This document shows positions 1 through 8,135 of a stretch of DNA of 64,000 bases, in pieces. This stretch comes from Agrobacterium vitis. Lineage in GTDB: Bacteria; Pseudomonadota; Alphaproteobacteria; Rhizobiales; Rhizobiaceae. The stretch is taken from NCBI RefSeq assembly GCF_013426735.1, contig NZ_AP023274.1, positions 345,072 to 409,071 of the forward strand. Direction: 5' to 3'. Position 1 is the stretch's first letter. Every line of letters begins with the position of its first letter. Below the pieces are notes generated by a model. The model was given only the letters and a program-made list of their open reading frames with translations, had not been told where the DNA came from and searched no databases. Both the position numbers and the translations under genes were made by a program.

Positions 1-2
1 TC

Positions 3-536
3 ATCCATATCGCGCAGTGGCTGGCCGAAAACCCGCTCACCGTGGCCGCTGGCCAAAAGCGCGACACTGTCACCTATCACGATTCCTGCCGCCTTGGGCG
101 GTTGGGCGAAGAGCGCCATCCGTGGGAGGGCGAGACGGTGATGGCCTATAATTCCATTCCGATGCGCGTGCCGGAAGGCGAGCTCTACCTTGGGGTCAAT
201 GGCATCTATGAAGAGCCTCGACAATTGCTGCGGGCTGTGGATGCCGAGATTGTGGAAATGGAGCGCATTCGGGAATTCGCCTTCTGCTGCGGTGCAGGCG
301 GTGGTGGCAAACAGGCAAGCCCCGATTTTGCTCGCGCAGCTGCCCGCAACCGGCTTCAGGAAGCCGAGAGCACCGGGGCAGAGTTCCTCGTGACCAGTTG
401 CACCGCGTGCAGCAGCCACATGAAAGAGGTGGCGCAGGAGGCGGGGTCTTCGGTCCGGGTCTATGGATTGGTTGAATATCTCCACGCCCGGCAGACCGCA
501 TCCGCCCCAGACGCATCCCATAAGGCTGGAGAATGA
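3..536 (+). CDS. (Fe-S)-binding CCG-domain oxidoreductase subunit (GlcF/HdrD-like), 5' end outside window
   Basis: Only the C-terminal ~177 residues are present; the frame is open to the window edge, so the true start lies upstream. The visible part carries the cysteine-rich CCG signature: HDSCRLGR, then FCCGAGGGGKQ, then SCTACSSH near the end. CCG domains bind Fe-S clusters and pass electrons between a flavoprotein and a quinone or other carrier, as in glycolate oxidase GlcF or heterodisulfide reductase. The stop overlaps the first ATG of the downstream FAD oxidase, so the two are almost certainly co-translated subunits of one dehydrogenase. The substrate (a 2-hydroxy acid is likely) cannot be read from the sequence. 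Confidence 0.8.
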   Translation: MHIAQWLAENPLTVAAGQKRDTVTYHDSCRLGRLGEERHPWEGETVMAYNSIPMRVPEGELYLGVNGIYEEPRQLLRAVDAEIVEMERIREFAFCCGAGGGGKQASPDFARAAARNRLQEAESTGAEFLVTSCTACSSHMKEVAQEAGSSVRVYGLVEYLHARQTASAPDASHKAGE

Positions 537-538
537 CC

Positions 539-2239
539 ATGGCTCACGATCGCAACGAAGTTTTGCAAGCGCTTCAATCCATTGTTGGGCAAGACAATGC
601 CACCAATGATCCGAGCTTTATCGCCAGTTACGCCTGGAATGGCGGTGTCGGCTCAATGCCGGGGCCAAAATTTCTTAAAAACTGGCCGATTGCCGTGGTT
701 ATGCCCAACTCCGCAGAGGATGTGGCAGCTATCATCAAATGCTGTCTTGCACGTGGGCTTTCCTTTCGTCCGTTAAGTTCCGGCAATGGTGGAACCTATC
801 TCAGCGCCAGCGAAAATGTGGTGGTGATGGACCTTTGCCGTATGAACCGTCTGATCAAGATGGATGCCGCAAATCAGATGGCTGTTATCGAGCCTTACGT
901 CACAGCAGGCCGGTTGCAAGCGGAAGCCATGAAAGTGGGGCTCAACTGTCATATCGTTGGGGCGGGGCCGTCGCATTCGCCGCTGGCTTCGGCCACATCC
1001 TTTCTGGGGGTTGGAATTACCGGTGCCAGCACGGGGGCCAATTTCCGCAATATCCTGGGCATAGAATGGGTGACGCCACAGGGAGACATCGTTCGCATGG
1101 GGTCTCTTGGTGGCGATGATGACTGGTTCAGCGAGGAGGGGCCGGGGCCGGGCCTGCGCGGCATGATCCGCGGCCTGATTGGCGCAAATGGCGGTCTCGG
1201 CGTATTCACCCGTATTGGTTACAAGCTTTATCCGTGGGCGGGGCCTAAGCATTTGAACCTCACCGGGCAAAGTCCGATGCGGGGCATGGCATTGGAACCA
1301 AACATGCGTCTGTTTCTGCCCGTCTGGGATACGATTGAGCAGATGCGCGACGCCAGCTTTCGCCTGAACCGCACAGGCGTTGCCTTTGCGCTGCTGCGCA
1401 TGCCACCAAACCACATCGGTTGGACGCTGACGGCAACCAATGCCGAATATGCACGCCGCCGCGAAGCGGGCGACCTGCCGGAATGTGCGCGCCCGGAAAA
1501 CAGATTTGGCTGGCAAATCCTGACCATCGGTCATTCTGCGGGGCACACGGCCTATCAGGAGAAGACGGTGCAGCACATCGTCGCGAGCACCGGCGGGCGG
1601 ATGATTCCGATTGAACAGAAGGACAAGGAAGTGTTGCTGCGCACGCTGGTGACGTCGCTTTATGTCAGCCGCGTCTTCCGGGGTGCCGGTTCCGGCGGCA
1701 CCAGCTTTGGGGTCATGGAGACCTTTAACCTGCTGCCGGACGTGATCAAGGCCAGCGAGGATATTATGGCAAAAGATCGCATGCCCGGCCGCAATTTCGC
1801 AGCCGACGGCAAGGAAGGCTGCTGGGTCTGGCCAACCGAGAGCCGACAATTGTGGACGGAAAACATTCTGGCATCGCAGGCAGGGACCGTTAAAGGCATT
1901 GCTGCCGGTTGGAAGGGCTTCCTCAAACACCTTGATATGGTGGACCGTAACCCAAGGCTCGGACTAATGGGCTTTATGGCGGGTCCATTGATCGAATTGT
2001 TCGGACCGCGCTACAGCAACGTTACCGCATGGATGCGGCTTATTAAGCAGCGCGTTGATCCGGCGGGATTGGCCGACGCGACAGTGCATGTCAGCGCCAA
2101 ACAGCTCCCCATTGCCAAGAGATGGCCGACCCTGCAAAAAATCGCCTTCTCAAAAGCCGGTGCTCCGGTGCTGCATCTGGTCTGCCTGTTGCTGGGCGTG
2201 GTCAGTAAAAAGGAAAAGCTGCCGGATCGAAGAGGGTAA
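539..2239 (+). CDS. FAD-binding (PCMH-type) oxidase/dehydrogenase, GlcD-like
   Basis: About 566 residues. The N-terminal third has the vanillyl-alcohol-oxidase/PCMH FAD fold: PNSAEDVAAIIKCC, RPLSSGNGGTYLSA (pyrophosphate loop) and VEPYVTAGRLQ-like strands, then GAGPSHSPLASATSFLG and GANFRNILG. The C-terminal part ends in a KQRVDPAGLAD element typical of this oxidase family. There are two possible ATGs, 533 and 539; GGAG at 528-531 is 1 nt from the first but 7 nt from the second, so 539 is preferred. It follows the Fe-S CCG gene with essentially no gap, which supports a flavoprotein/iron-sulfur heterodimer of the glycolate or lactate dehydrogenase type. Substrate unknown. Confidence 0.82.
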   Translation: MAHDRNEVLQALQSIVGQDNATNDPSFIASYAWNGGVGSMPGPKFLKNWPIAVVMPNSAEDVAAIIKCCLARGLSFRPLSSGNGGTYLSASENVVVMDLCRMNRLIKMDAANQMAVIEPYVTAGRLQAEAMKVGLNCHIVGAGPSHSPLASATSFLGVGITGASTGANFRNILGIEWVTPQGDIVRMGSLGGDDDWFSEEGPGPGLRGMIRGLIGANGGLGVFTRIGYKLYPWAGPKHLNLTGQSPMRGMALEPNMRLFLPVWDTIEQMRDASFRLNRTGVAFALLRMPPNHIGWTLTATNAEYARRREAGDLPECARPENRFGWQILTIGHSAGHTAYQEKTVQHIVASTGGRMIPIEQKDKEVLLRTLVTSLYVSRVFRGAGSGGTSFGVMETFNLLPDVIKASEDIMAKDRMPGRNFAADGKEGCWVWPTESRQLWTENILASQAGTVKGIAAGWKGFLKHLDMVDRNPRLGLMGFMAGPLIELFGPRYSNVTAWMRLIKQRVDPAGLADATVHVSAKQLPIAKRWPTLQKIAFSKAGAPVLHLVCLLLGVVSKKEKLPDRRG

Positions 2240-2334
2240 ATATCAACGACAATCTTAGCGTCTGTCATCTGATTGTCGAAGTTCCTTGCATGGCGTTTTG
2301 AGGCCCATATCGATGACATTCAACGCCGTTCAAG

Positions 2335-2660
2335 GTGCAGCTTTGCCAGGATATTCGAAACAGCGTGACTGGGCGGCGCGATGCGCAACGAACTTACGGC
2401 GTTTCAGCCAATCTCATTCAGTTGTGGCTGAGGCAGTTCGATCGCGGCGACCTCATCTTTCAGCTTGTTCAATCCTTTGCTGCTGAGTTGGAAACGCTGC
2501 GTGCCAATTTCAACGCAATGCTAAGCCAGTTTTCCGAGACTATGTGTGCTGTCTCTGATGCGGCAGGTACGATCGACAACGGCAGCCGAGAAGTCAGTGC
2601 GAGTGCTGACGACTTGTCCACTGAAGTCGCAATGGATCAGGATGCTGCGCAGATGGAGGG
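2335..2660 (+). pseudogene. gene debris: transposase-like HTH scrap joined to an MCP-like scrap
   Basis: An open frame here reads first like the helix-turn-helix of a transposase OrfA (RRDAQRTYGVSANLIQLWLR) and then like the linker of a methyl-accepting chemotaxis protein (LRANFNAMLSQFSETM, then AGTIDNGSREVSASADDLS). The two families are not normally fused and neither is complete; downstream of about 2640 the similarity ends. I read it as a decayed junction of two older genes just outside the IS481 element, not as a functional protein. The open frame itself runs into the IS481 end (to 2793). Confidence 0.45.
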
Positions 2661-2811
2661 CATAGATGACGCCGGCATTATAGACCGCGCAGTGAACAAT
2701 CTGGCTGGTCATCGCCATCTCTTCTTGGTTGAAGATATCGCGCGCGCGGCCTCTAACTGTTTAGTCCCGGCATTTGATGGATTGGATTTATGATGAATCT
2801 TTGCGGTTAGA

Positions 2812-3752
2812 TTATCCATTGTTTGCAGATGAATTCGTAGGGTGTGAGCCCTTGAGGGTCTTGAGACGACGAGCGAAGTTGTACGCCGTGCTGAAGCTTT
2901 GGAGATGGGTTCGGAGCTGTTCTTGGTCGTCGTAGTAGAAACGCTTGACGGTTGCGTCCTTTATCGTCCTGTTCATTCGCTCAACCTGCCCATTGGTCCA
3001 TGGGTGCTTCACCTTGGTCAGACGATGCTCAATGCCGTTCTCGTCGCAGACGCGGTCGAAGATGTGATAGCCGGCGTCTTTATACCGCTCCTGATTGGTG
3101 AACTGGATGCCATTATCTGTGAAAACGGTGTGGATGCGGAAAGGGGCTGCCTTGATCAGATTGCGCAGGAATTGGGCTGCATTCATCTTTCCTGCCTTGG
3201 CATAGAGTTCCACAAAGGCGAATTTGGATGTTCTATCAATGGCGACAAAGAGATAGAGTTTGCCCTCGGCCGTTTGCACCTCGGCAATATCGATGTGAAA
3301 GTAGCCCCCTCTCAGCGATGCGAAGCATCGCTTGCCGGGCAAGGGATGGGATAGTTTTTGACCTTCTTTTTTGGCTCTTTGTCGCCTCCCACATCCGGCA
3401 AACGGGAGAGGTCATGGCGTTGCAGGCATCGATGTAAGGATGAGCGCGTCAGATGCGGGATTGTTGGCTGAAGAGCGTAGAGGCAATCATCGAGCGGAAG
3501 AAGCGTGTGCCTACGAAAGGCGACAATCACGGCCTCCTCAAGGGAAAGAACCGTCGAGTGTGGGTCTTTCGGGCCGGTCGGAAGATCGGCCACCGATGTC
3601 CGTCTCCTCCATTTCGCCACCGTCTTCGGGTTGATCCCATAGCGCTTCGACAACGCCATCAGGCTCTTTTGACTATTTTGTATTGCTCGACGGATTGCCT
3701 CAGTCGTCCTAGCGCTTGCGTGTAGAAATTGTCCCATAGTGCATCTCTCCAA
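2812..3752 (-). pseudogene. IS481-family transposase, interrupted
   Basis: The N-terminal part (3752 down to about 3345) has the HTH segment with ALSKRYGINPKTVAKWRRR; the C-terminal part (about 3306 down to 2812) has the DDE integrase core with FHIDIAEV, FTDNGIQF and NGQVERMNR, supplying the three acidic residues. They are in different frames because 38 bp (3307-3344) are inserted between YPI and GYFHIDI. Without that insert the two halves join into one roughly 300-residue transposase. As it stands the enzyme should be inactive unless supplied in trans. Confidence 0.85.
3307..3344. repeat. 38-bp double-hairpin insertion inside the IS481 transposase
   Basis: Extra bases relative to the expected uninterrupted frame (valine-lysine-asparagine-tyrosine-proline-isoleucine directly followed by glycine-tyrosine-phenylalanine-histidine). 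The insert holds GCGATGCGAAGCATCGC (7-bp stem, 3-nt loop) followed by CTTGCCGGGCAAG (a 6-bp stem). Length 38 shifts the frame. It looks like a small palindromic repeat unit that jumped into the transposase. Confidence 0.6.
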
Positions 3753-3998
3753 GCATGGGAAAATAATACATCATTAAAGGCCGGGACTAAACAATTAGCT
3801 CTGCAATACGCGCAAAATAGCGCATTTTTGTCACATCCAATGCCAAGGCTGGCTCCTGATATACAGGATTCATATATCAAATATCGTCAATATATTTCTT
3901 GGCATAACGCAAGCCTCTTAAAACGGAGGAGAAGGCGAAAGGGCTGGGGTTAACCTGCGCCGTTTCGCCTTATCGAACAAAGGTGTTTTGAGGTTGCT

Positions 3999-4672
3999 AT
4001 GATCCACATTAAGAAAATTCCCGAGCGTCCAAGCCAGGAAGAGATTGATGCGATTGCGAAATTCTCGTCTGCGACCCTGCATGAGGCGCAAGGTCGGCGT
4101 GGTGCGCTTTCCTCCAGCATCAAGCCAGTTGATTACCGCATGAAGCTTTGCGGGCCTGCTTTCACGGTCAAGTCTGCGCCACGCGATAACATCATGCTGC
4201 AACTGGCGATCAATTATGCGCAACCGGGCGACATCATTGTGGTATCCGGCGGCGAATACGAGGAGGCGGGATCATTCGGTGATGTTCTGACCAATGCCTG
4301 CCTCGCCAAAGGAATTGGTGGCCTGGTGACCGATAAAGGCGTGCGCGATACCTTGCAGCTTCGAGATCTTGGCTTTCCGGTATTTTCGCTCAGTGTTTGC
4401 ATCAAGGGAACCGTGAAGGAGACCTTGACCGCAGTGAACGACCCGATTGTCATTGCGGTGAGCCGGTTTACCCGGGCGACATTATCGTCGGTGATGCCGA
4501 CGGTCTGGTGGTGGTCCGCCAACAGGAGGCGATGGATGTTGCCGCACTTGCCCAAGCCCGGGAAGACGCTGAAGCTGGCTATATTGCCGCTTATAAGGCG
4601 GGGAAGTCGGTCATTGAAGTCAGTAATCTTGAGCCCGTGCTGAGGGCTAAAGGATTTTTGGTCGAAGCGTGA
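3999..4672 (+). pseudogene. RraA-like / HMG-aldolase-type family protein, single frameshift
   Basis: The protein family (RraA-like, formerly annotated as dimethylmenaquinone methyltransferase; many members are 4-hydroxy-4-methyl-2-oxoglutarate aldolases) is about 225 residues. Frame 1 gives the N-terminal two thirds with GPAFTVKSAPRDN, PGDIIVVSGGEYEEAGSFGD and GGLVTDKGVRD; the remainder (CGEPVYPGDIIVGDADG onwards) is one frame over. The switch lies at about 4452-4454, consistent with loss of a single T. Apart from that the family signature is complete, so the lesion is recent or a sequencing error. It sits alone downstream of the IS481 element; the Fe-S/FAD oxidase genes upstream could have been its pathway partners. 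Confidence 0.75.
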
Positions 4673-4973
4673 ACGCTTGCTCCGGACATGGATTTGAAAT
4701 TCCCTTAAAATCTAAGAGTCTGTCCGAAAAATCATCATTGGCGTGCGATCCGTCTGACGATGGTCACGGCGTAAAGATGTGAAACAGCACAGAAGGTTGA
4801 CCTCGTTGAAAGGGCGATAGGCAGCTGATTTTACTTGAAAAAATGCAAAAAAGTGGGGCATCATCGGCTCCGATCGTCACCCTACCCGATCTCTATTTCA
4901 TTTCCAAAAATCACGACCTTACGGGACCAATCATAGAGGGGGGCACCAGCCAGGCTGGCGCCCCTTATGGGCT
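4673..4973. repeat. intergenic stretch with degenerate repeat A (about 4806-4945)
   Basis: No gene seen. The segment from about 4820 to 4945 is clearly related to a segment at about 10282-10405 in the same orientation. Shared blocks include a GCAGCTGATTTTAC/GCACCTGACTTTAC pair, CCGATCGTCACCC/CCGATCGCCACCC, and GACCTTACGGGACCAATCAT/GGCCTTACGGGGCTGATCAT. Both copies lie between genes and neither encodes a protein I can recognise. The likeliest origin is two fossil ends of one IS type. Confidence 0.5.
4940..4964 (-). terminator. hairpin downstream of the monooxygenase gene
   Basis: A GC-rich stem-loop pairs GGGGCACCAGCC with GGCTGGCGCCCC, 10 nt beyond the stop of the minus-strand monooxygenase gene. 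The following U tract on the minus strand is weak, so this may be a terminator or only a transcript-stabilising hairpin. Confidence 0.4.
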
Positions 4974-6776
4974 TTACGACAGATGATGCGGTCTGGTCAT
5001 GCCATAGACGGGCGTATCGATACCGACCTGACGAGCTTTCAGCTGCAGTGACAGATATTGCGAATAGTGTCGTGACTGGTGCAGGTTGCCGCCGTGGAAC
5101 CACAATGCGTCCTGTTGCGTCGGCTTCCACATGTTGCGTTGTTCTCCTTCCCAGGGACCCGGGTCCTTGGTCGTATCGGAGCCGAGCCCCCAACATTTAC
5201 CCACCTTGTCAGCGACGTCGCGCGAGATGAGATCGGCCGCCCAGCCGTTCATCGAGCCATAGCCGGTGGCATAGACCACGAGATCCGCTGGCAATTCCGT
5301 GCCATCCTTCAACACGACGGCGTTTTCCGTCAGATGCGACACGTCCACCCCTGACTTGAGCTTGATCGAGCCGTCAATCACCAGATCACAGGCGCCGACA
5401 TCGATGTAATAGCCCGATCCACGCCGCAGATATTTCATGAACAGGCCAGACTCGTCGTCGCCGAAGTCCAGCATGAAGCCAGCCTCTTTCAGCGCTTTAT
5501 AAAAATCTGCGTCCTGTTCACGAATCCTGTTGTAAATCGGGATCTGAAACTCATGCATGATCCGGTAGGGCAGGGACGCAAAAATCAGGTCGGCCTTACG
5601 CGTGGTCATGCCGCCCTGCACTGCCCTCTCCGAATAGAGATCGCCGAGACCAATCTCCATCAGTGAACCCGATTTGACGATATGGGTGGATGACCGTTGC
5701 AGCATGGTGACATCGGCGCCGGCTTCCCAGAGCGCTGCGCAGATATCGTGGGCGGAATTGTTGGAGCCGATCACCACCACTCGTTTGCCGGCATAGGCAT
5801 CAGGCCCCGGATGCTGCGAGGAATGCTGCTGTTCGCCCTTGAACACATCCTGACCGGGGAAATTCGGCACGTTGGCCTTGCCCGACATGCCCGTCGCCAG
5901 CACCAGCTGCTTTGGCTTGAGCACGACCTCCTTGCCGGCGCGTTGGACAATCACTGTCCATTCCTTTGTCACTTCATCGAATTGCGCCGACTTGCAGGTC
6001 GTGGAGCCCCAGTAGTTCAACTCCATGACCTTGGTGTACATTTCCAGCCAGTCGCCCACCTTGTCCTTCGGGGTGAAGACGGGCCAGTTTTCCGGGAACG
6101 GAATGTAAGGCAGATGATCGTACCAGACGGGGTCGTGCAGGCAGAGCGACTTGTAGCGCTTGCGCCAGCTGTCGCCCGGGCGCTCGTTCTTCTCGATGAT
6201 GATTGTCGGCACACCCAGCTGGCGAAGCCGTGCACCAAGTGCAATGCCTCCCTGGCCACCACCGATGATAACGACATAGGGTTGCACCGAATAGCCCAGT
6301 TCGGCGCTCTCGCTCTCGCGCTTTTCTTTCCAGGTCATGCGGTTACGGTCATGGCCGTGCTCGGCACCCATCGGGCGGCGGATGCCTTTCGGCTCTTCAT
6401 GGCCCTTCAATTCGGTCATGGTGGTCAAGAGGGTCCAGATCCGCCCATCCTTCAGGCGGATATGTCCATAACCGCGTGCGACGCCCGTTTCGAACTCGAA
6501 CCAGCCGTCAGTGATCCCACCAGCATCAGTGGCGGGCTCTTTCGGATCCTGCACGAAATTCGAGGGTGTGATGGCGGCAAGCTGGCTCTTCAGCATCTCT
6601 CGGATCTGCTCTTGACCCTCGAGTGTCTTAAGGTTCCAGGTGAATGTCACCAGATCGCGCCAATAGCAATCGGTCTGAAACAAGTTGATGGCGGCATCAA
6701 TGTCGCCGCTCTCAAGCGCTTTGCCGAGCTTCGACAACGTCGCGTCTATCTTGGTGGCTGGGCTGATATCAAGCAT
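4974..6776 (-). CDS. flavin-containing monooxygenase with N-terminal SnoaL/NTF2-like domain
   Basis: About 600 residues. Residues ~10-130 resemble a SnoaL/NTF2-type domain (IDAAINLFQTDCYWRDLVTF, GGITDGWFEFE). From ~160 follows a class B flavoprotein monooxygenase: FAD loop IGGGQGGIALGARL, the FMO fingerprint region FKGEQQHSSQHPGP, and the NADPH loop VIGSNNSAHD, ending with an ATGYGS motif. Such enzymes use NADPH and oxygen for N-, S- or Baeyer-Villiger oxygenation. The start is taken at 6776 because GGAGGAG lies 6 nt upstream; an ATG at 6791 would put that site inside the coding region. It lies 121 nt behind the alcohol dehydrogenase in the same direction and is probably in the same sigma-54-driven operon, suggesting an alcohol-to-ketone-to-ester route. 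Substrate unknown. Confidence 0.82.
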   Translation of the reverse strand: MLDISPATKIDATLSKLGKALESGDIDAAINLFQTDCYWRDLVTFTWNLKTLEGQEQIREMLKSQLAAITPSNFVQDPKEPATDAGGITDGWFEFETGVARGYGHIRLKDGRIWTLLTTMTELKGHEEPKGIRRPMGAEHGHDRNRMTWKEKRESESAELGYSVQPYVVIIGGGQGGIALGARLRQLGVPTIIIEKNERPGDSWRKRYKSLCLHDPVWYDHLPYIPFPENWPVFTPKDKVGDWLEMYTKVMELNYWGSTTCKSAQFDEVTKEWTVIVQRAGKEVVLKPKQLVLATGMSGKANVPNFPGQDVFKGEQQHSSQHPGPDAYAGKRVVVIGSNNSAHDICAALWEAGADVTMLQRSSTHIVKSGSLMEIGLGDLYSERAVQGGMTTRKADLIFASLPYRIMHEFQIPIYNRIREQDADFYKALKEAGFMLDFGDDESGLFMKYLRRGSGYYIDVGACDLVIDGSIKLKSGVDVSHLTENAVVLKDGTELPADLVVYATGYGSMNGWAADLISRDVADKVGKCWGLGSDTTKDPGPWEGEQRNMWKPTQQDALWFHGGNLHQSRHYSQYLSLQLKARQVGIDTPVYGMTRPHHLS

Positions 6777-6897
6777 CGTGTTCTCCTCCATGGGTGCTTG
6801 TGTCTCGGCGAATGAAGCGCCCCTCCAGGCGCCCTACGAAGCGGCATGGCCTTGGCCTGCCGGGCTCCTCTCCCGGACCAGGCGGTGGCCGAGACGC

Positions 6898-7971
6898 CTA
6901 TTTTGAAAGATCGATCAGAATCTTGAGTTGAGCTCCCGCCGGGTCGAGCAGGACGTCGAAGCCTTCCTTGACAGCTGTGTCGAGGGTGACGCGCTTGGTG
7001 ACGATCTTCATTGCCGGCAGCTGACCGGAAGCAATCAGCCTGATGACCCGTGGCCAGTAGTGTGTCGGGTAGGCCCAGGATCCTTTGATTTCCAGATCTT
7101 TGAATGTCACCTGGAACCAGTCGATCGGATTTTCATGCGGATGCAGGCCGGTCTGGACCACGACGCCCTGTTTGCGCACGGCGTCGACGCAGGCCTTCAG
7201 CGCATGTTCGTTGCCTACGCATTCGATGGCGACATCGCAGCCGACGTTGCCTTCCATTTGCAAGCGAACGACATCACCGACATTGTCGCGCTGCGGGTTG
7301 ATCGTGATGACATCGGGCAACACCCCTTTCGCCAGCGCGAGCCTGGAGTCATTGAGATCAGACACAAAAAGCTGGGTGGCGCCCGCCGCGCGCGCGGCGA
7401 GCAGTGTCAGCATGCCGATGGGACCAGCGCCCGTCACGAGGACGCTTGTGCCAGCGGTTACGCCGCCGCGATCGCAGGCATAGACAGCAACCGCCGTTGG
7501 CTCGACCAGGGCTGCCTCTTCATCGCTCATCTCCTCCGGGATTTTCTGGACATTGTAGTCGTTGACGAGCGCTGCTTCGGCCATGCCGCCGCCATCCCAG
7601 CTCAAGCCCACCAGCGCTAATTGTGTGCTTAAGTGGAAAAGGCCGCGATCGGCGAAATAGTCGCCGGACCTTGGCATAACGAGGGGCTGGATGGATACGC
7701 GGTCGCCAACAACGACGGACGTAACGCCCTCGCCAATCGCCTCGACGATACCGCCGAATTCATGGCCGAGCACTTGCGGACCATGGGCGCCGGTGAAGGG
7801 GTGCGGCTCGGTCGGGATGAAGATCGGGCCGTAGCTGTATTCGTGAAGATCCGTGCCGCAAATCCCGACGAAGCGATTACGGACCAGAACCTGACCTGGT
7901 CCCGGTCTCTTCGGCTCGGCAATGTCGTCCAGTCGCAAATCCTTGGCTGCATGAAATCTAAGCGCGCGCAT
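6898..7971 (-). CDS. zinc-dependent medium-chain alcohol dehydrogenase, (R,R)-butanediol-dehydrogenase-like
   Basis: 357 residues from the ATG at 7971, which has a strong GGGAGG 5 nt upstream; an in-frame ATG at 8001 is less likely because it lies at or upstream of the predicted transcription start. Catalytic zinc ligands are visible as GICGTDLHEY (Cys38), VLGHEFGG (His70-Glu71) and ALVEPTAVA (Glu157); the NAD-binding loop is TGAGPIG at 180-186. The four cysteines of the usual structural-zinc lobe (about residues 95-115) are absent, so only one zinc per subunit is expected. First gene of the operon with the monooxygenase, directly downstream of a consensus sigma-54 promoter and next to an AcoR-type activator. 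Confidence 0.85.
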   Translation of the reverse strand: MRALRFHAAKDLRLDDIAEPKRPGPGQVLVRNRFVGICGTDLHEYSYGPIFIPTEPHPFTGAHGPQVLGHEFGGIVEAIGEGVTSVVVGDRVSIQPLVMPRSGDYFADRGLFHLSTQLALVGLSWDGGGMAEAALVNDYNVQKIPEEMSDEEAALVEPTAVAVYACDRGGVTAGTSVLVTGAGPIGMLTLLAARAAGATQLFVSDLNDSRLALAKGVLPDVITINPQRDNVGDVVRLQMEGNVGCDVAIECVGNEHALKACVDAVRKQGVVVQTGLHPHENPIDWFQVTFKDLEIKGSWAYPTHYWPRVIRLIASGQLPAMKIVTKRVTLDTAVKEGFDVLLDPAGAQLKILIDLSK

Positions 7972-8007
7972 GTTTCCTCCCTTGGCTGCTGTCGATGCCA
8001 AGAGAAG

Positions 8008-8023
8008 AGCAATGCCCGTGCCA
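8008..8023 (-). promoter_or_regulatory. sigma-54 (-24/-12) promoter of the dehydrogenase-monooxygenase operon
   Basis: On the minus strand the sequence reads TGGCACGGGCATTGCT, a full match to the consensus TGGCACG-N4-TTGCW with the invariant GG and GC at the correct 10-bp distance. It ends 36 nt upstream of the preferred start codon of the dehydrogenase at 7971, leaving room for a short leader with a good ribosome-binding site. Confidence 0.85.
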
Positions 8024-8086
8024 GTGGCTCCTGGCAGGGCGAAGGACTGGAATTACTCAGTTTTCGAGACGGGGCAGGTTTTGCTA

Positions 8087-8125
8087 CGCCACAGCTGTGG
8101 CGCGACAGGTGTGGCGTATGCCACA
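8087..8125. promoter_or_regulatory. paired palindromic upstream activator sites, probably for the adjacent AcoR-like regulator
   Basis: Two perfect palindromes with the same half site: CGCCACAGCTGTGGCG (8087-8102) and TGTGGCGTATGCCACA (8110-8125). The half site GCCACA/TGTGGC is used in both, with spacing 2 and inverted order with spacing 4. They sit 64-117 bp upstream of the sigma-54 promoter, the distance range of enhancer sites for AAA+ activators that contact RNA polymerase by DNA looping. The 3' end of the regulator gene is at 8136, so the sites fill the intergenic gap. Confidence 0.75.
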
Positions 8126-8135
8126 GTCTGGATGC

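Larger units (their letters stand above)
2758..3793 (-). mobile_element. IS481-family insertion sequence
   Basis: A 1,036-bp element bounded by near-perfect 22-bp terminal inverted repeats. The left end begins TGTTTAGTCCCGGC at 2758; the right end is its reverse complement ending at 3793, with two mismatches in 22. It contains one transposase gene on the minus strand, broken by a palindromic insertion. The flanks read CTAA-C before and A-TTAG after the element, themselves mirror images, so the target was palindromic or CTAG-like; no longer direct duplication is visible. Confidence 0.85.

Noticed and set aside
773..1930. 385-codon minus-strand open frame opposite the FAD oxidase
   Set aside because: Shadow of a GC-rich real gene; no ribosome site and no protein-family character.
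3794..3998. Second IS481 terminus or target duplication after 3793
   Set aside because: The right flank has only the mirror-image TTAG; no direct duplication was found.
5697..6815. 372-codon plus-strand open frame opposite the flavin monooxygenase
   Set aside because: Antisense to a full-length enzyme with clear FAD and NADP motifs.
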